In this document: piece after piece, positions 5,429-5,868 of the stretch | Layout of the letters: every line of letters begins with the position of its first letter | How positions within the stretch are numbered: the stretch's first letter is position 1 | Assembly (NCBI GenBank): GCA_018666055.1 | Contig: JABJAS010000417.1 | Span: 1 to 5,868 of the forward strand | Direction: 5' to 3' | Source: Halieaceae bacterium | GTDB taxonomy: Bacteria > Pseudomonadota > Gammaproteobacteria > Pseudomonadales > Halieaceae | Length of the DNA: 5,868 bases | The notes under the pieces: generated by a model | The model's input: the letters and a program-made list of their open reading frames with translations, nothing else | Told to the model about the DNA's origin: nothing | The model's database searches: none | Translations under genes and position numbers: made by a program

Positions 5429-5868
5429 ATGCAGTGGCAGAAACTAGGCAGTCAGTTGCCACAGGGCTATAACCCTTTCACTCGAGTCATTGGTCGATTG
5501 ACGCTCAGGACCATGGGCTGGCGCATCAGCGGCGAGTTTCCGAACCGGCCTAAGTTTGTTGTTGCCCTGATGCCCCACAGCTCCAACATGGATTTTATTC
5601 TGACGATCGCGGTGCTGTGGTCGTTGGGCTTGAAGTCAAGTTTTATGATGAAGCACACGCTGTTTTGGTTTCCTTTGGGACCCATACTCCGCAGATTGGG
5701 CGGTATATCCGTCGACCGTCGCAGTGCTCAGGGGTTGGTTGAGCAAATGAGTGCGGAGTTTGGTCGTCGCTCTCGCTTAGTATTGGGCGTGACACCACAA
5801 GGTACGCGAGGCGCTTCAGGAGAGTTTAAGCAGGGGTTTGCGAGGATTGCCGCAGCGGCCCGTGTTCC
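5429..5868 (+). CDS. PlsC-type 1-acylglycerol-phosphate acyltransferase family protein (partial, 3' end outside window)
   Basis: The first 146 complete codons of a membrane-associated glycerophospholipid acyltransferase are present; the gene runs off the window. Motif I is H50-SSNM-D55, the catalytic H-x4-D, in MPHSSNMDF; a second block, FMMKHTLFWFPLGPILRRLGG (72-92), gives the acyl-acceptor region, followed by SVDRR (94-98). Motif III reads VTPQGTRG (121-128), with Gln124 where the family normally has Glu (PEGTR). A GGFxxIA-like segment follows (KQGFARIA, 134-141). ATG 5429 is the first start after an in-frame TAA at 5423-5425; GGAG at 5415-5418 lies 10 nt upstream. The reaction would be transfer of an acyl group to a lysophospholipid such as lysophosphatidic acid, but the exact acceptor cannot be read from the sequence. 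It does not look linked to the zinc genes. Confidence 0.85.
   Translation, partial: MQWQKLGSQLPQGYNPFTRVIGRLTLRTMGWRISGEFPNRPKFVVALMPHSSNMDFILTIAVLWSLGLKSSFMMKHTLFWFPLGPILRRLGGISVDRRSAQGLVEQMSAEFGRRSRLVLGVTPQGTRGASGEFKQGFARIAAAARV

Noticed and set aside
5394..5447. A 17-codon open frame (MRVKKAIG...) overlapping the acyltransferase start by 19 nt
   Set aside because: A weak AAAGAG lies 6 nt upstream, so a leader peptide is possible, but such short frames arise often by chance and nothing else supports it.
1..5868. CRISPR arrays, tRNA or rRNA genes, IS elements, toxin-antitoxin pairs
   Set aside because: No spaced direct repeats, tRNA-like cloverleaf, rRNA sequence, transposase or terminal inverted repeats were seen on either strand.

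Overview
The window reads as a bacterial chromosome segment of intermediate GC, most likely from a gammaproteobacterium. The Zur-type regulator resembles the E. coli protein in length and cysteine layout, and the ZrgA / DUF3299 / ABC set is known from Vibrio and Pseudomonas. The taxonomic call is an inference from gene content only. Nearly everything up to about position 5170 appears to concern zinc acquisition under zinc limitation.

Layout. (1) Positions 51-565: an operator/promoter followed by a zur-like gene with a TTG start. (2) Positions 587-1580: a MerC-type membrane protein and a ZrgA-type periplasmic histidine-rich zinc protein, same strand as zur, 21 bp after it and overlapping each other by 14 nt, so probably one zur-merC-zrgA operon. 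(3) Positions 1593-2189: a secreted DUF3299 protein on the minus strand, convergent with zrgA and divergent from the ABC genes. (4) Positions 2229-2259: a divergent promoter region carrying a second copy of the palindrome found in front of zur. (5) Positions 2295-4217: a LolD/MacB-like ATPase and an FtsX/MacB-like permease, 3 bp apart. (6) Positions 4264-4716: an unrecognised small exported protein whose predicted mature N-terminus is Cys-Tyr-Asp-His-Met-Met. (7) Positions 4751-5170, minus strand: the C-terminal end of a YeiR-like COG0523 GTPase with no GTPase domain, apparently a gene remnant. (8) Positions 5171-5428: no recognisable gene. (9) Positions 5429-5868: the start of a PlsC-type acyltransferase that runs off the window and is probably unrelated to zinc.

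How it may work. Zinc-loaded Zur would bind the shared palindrome (core GATATANNGTATC at 54-66 and 2232-2244), repressing its own operon, the DUF3299 gene and the ABC genes. When zinc is scarce the set is made: ZrgA and the DUF3299 protein in the periplasm, the ATPase/permease pair in the inner membrane, and the MerC-like protein as a possible extra metal permease. Homologous sets (V. cholerae ZrgABCDE; P. aeruginosa PA4063-PA4066) are, as I recall, linked to zinc uptake and Zur control. The less familiar parts here are the MerC-like gene inside the zur operon, the extra CxxHMM protein, and the COG0523 remnant beside it.
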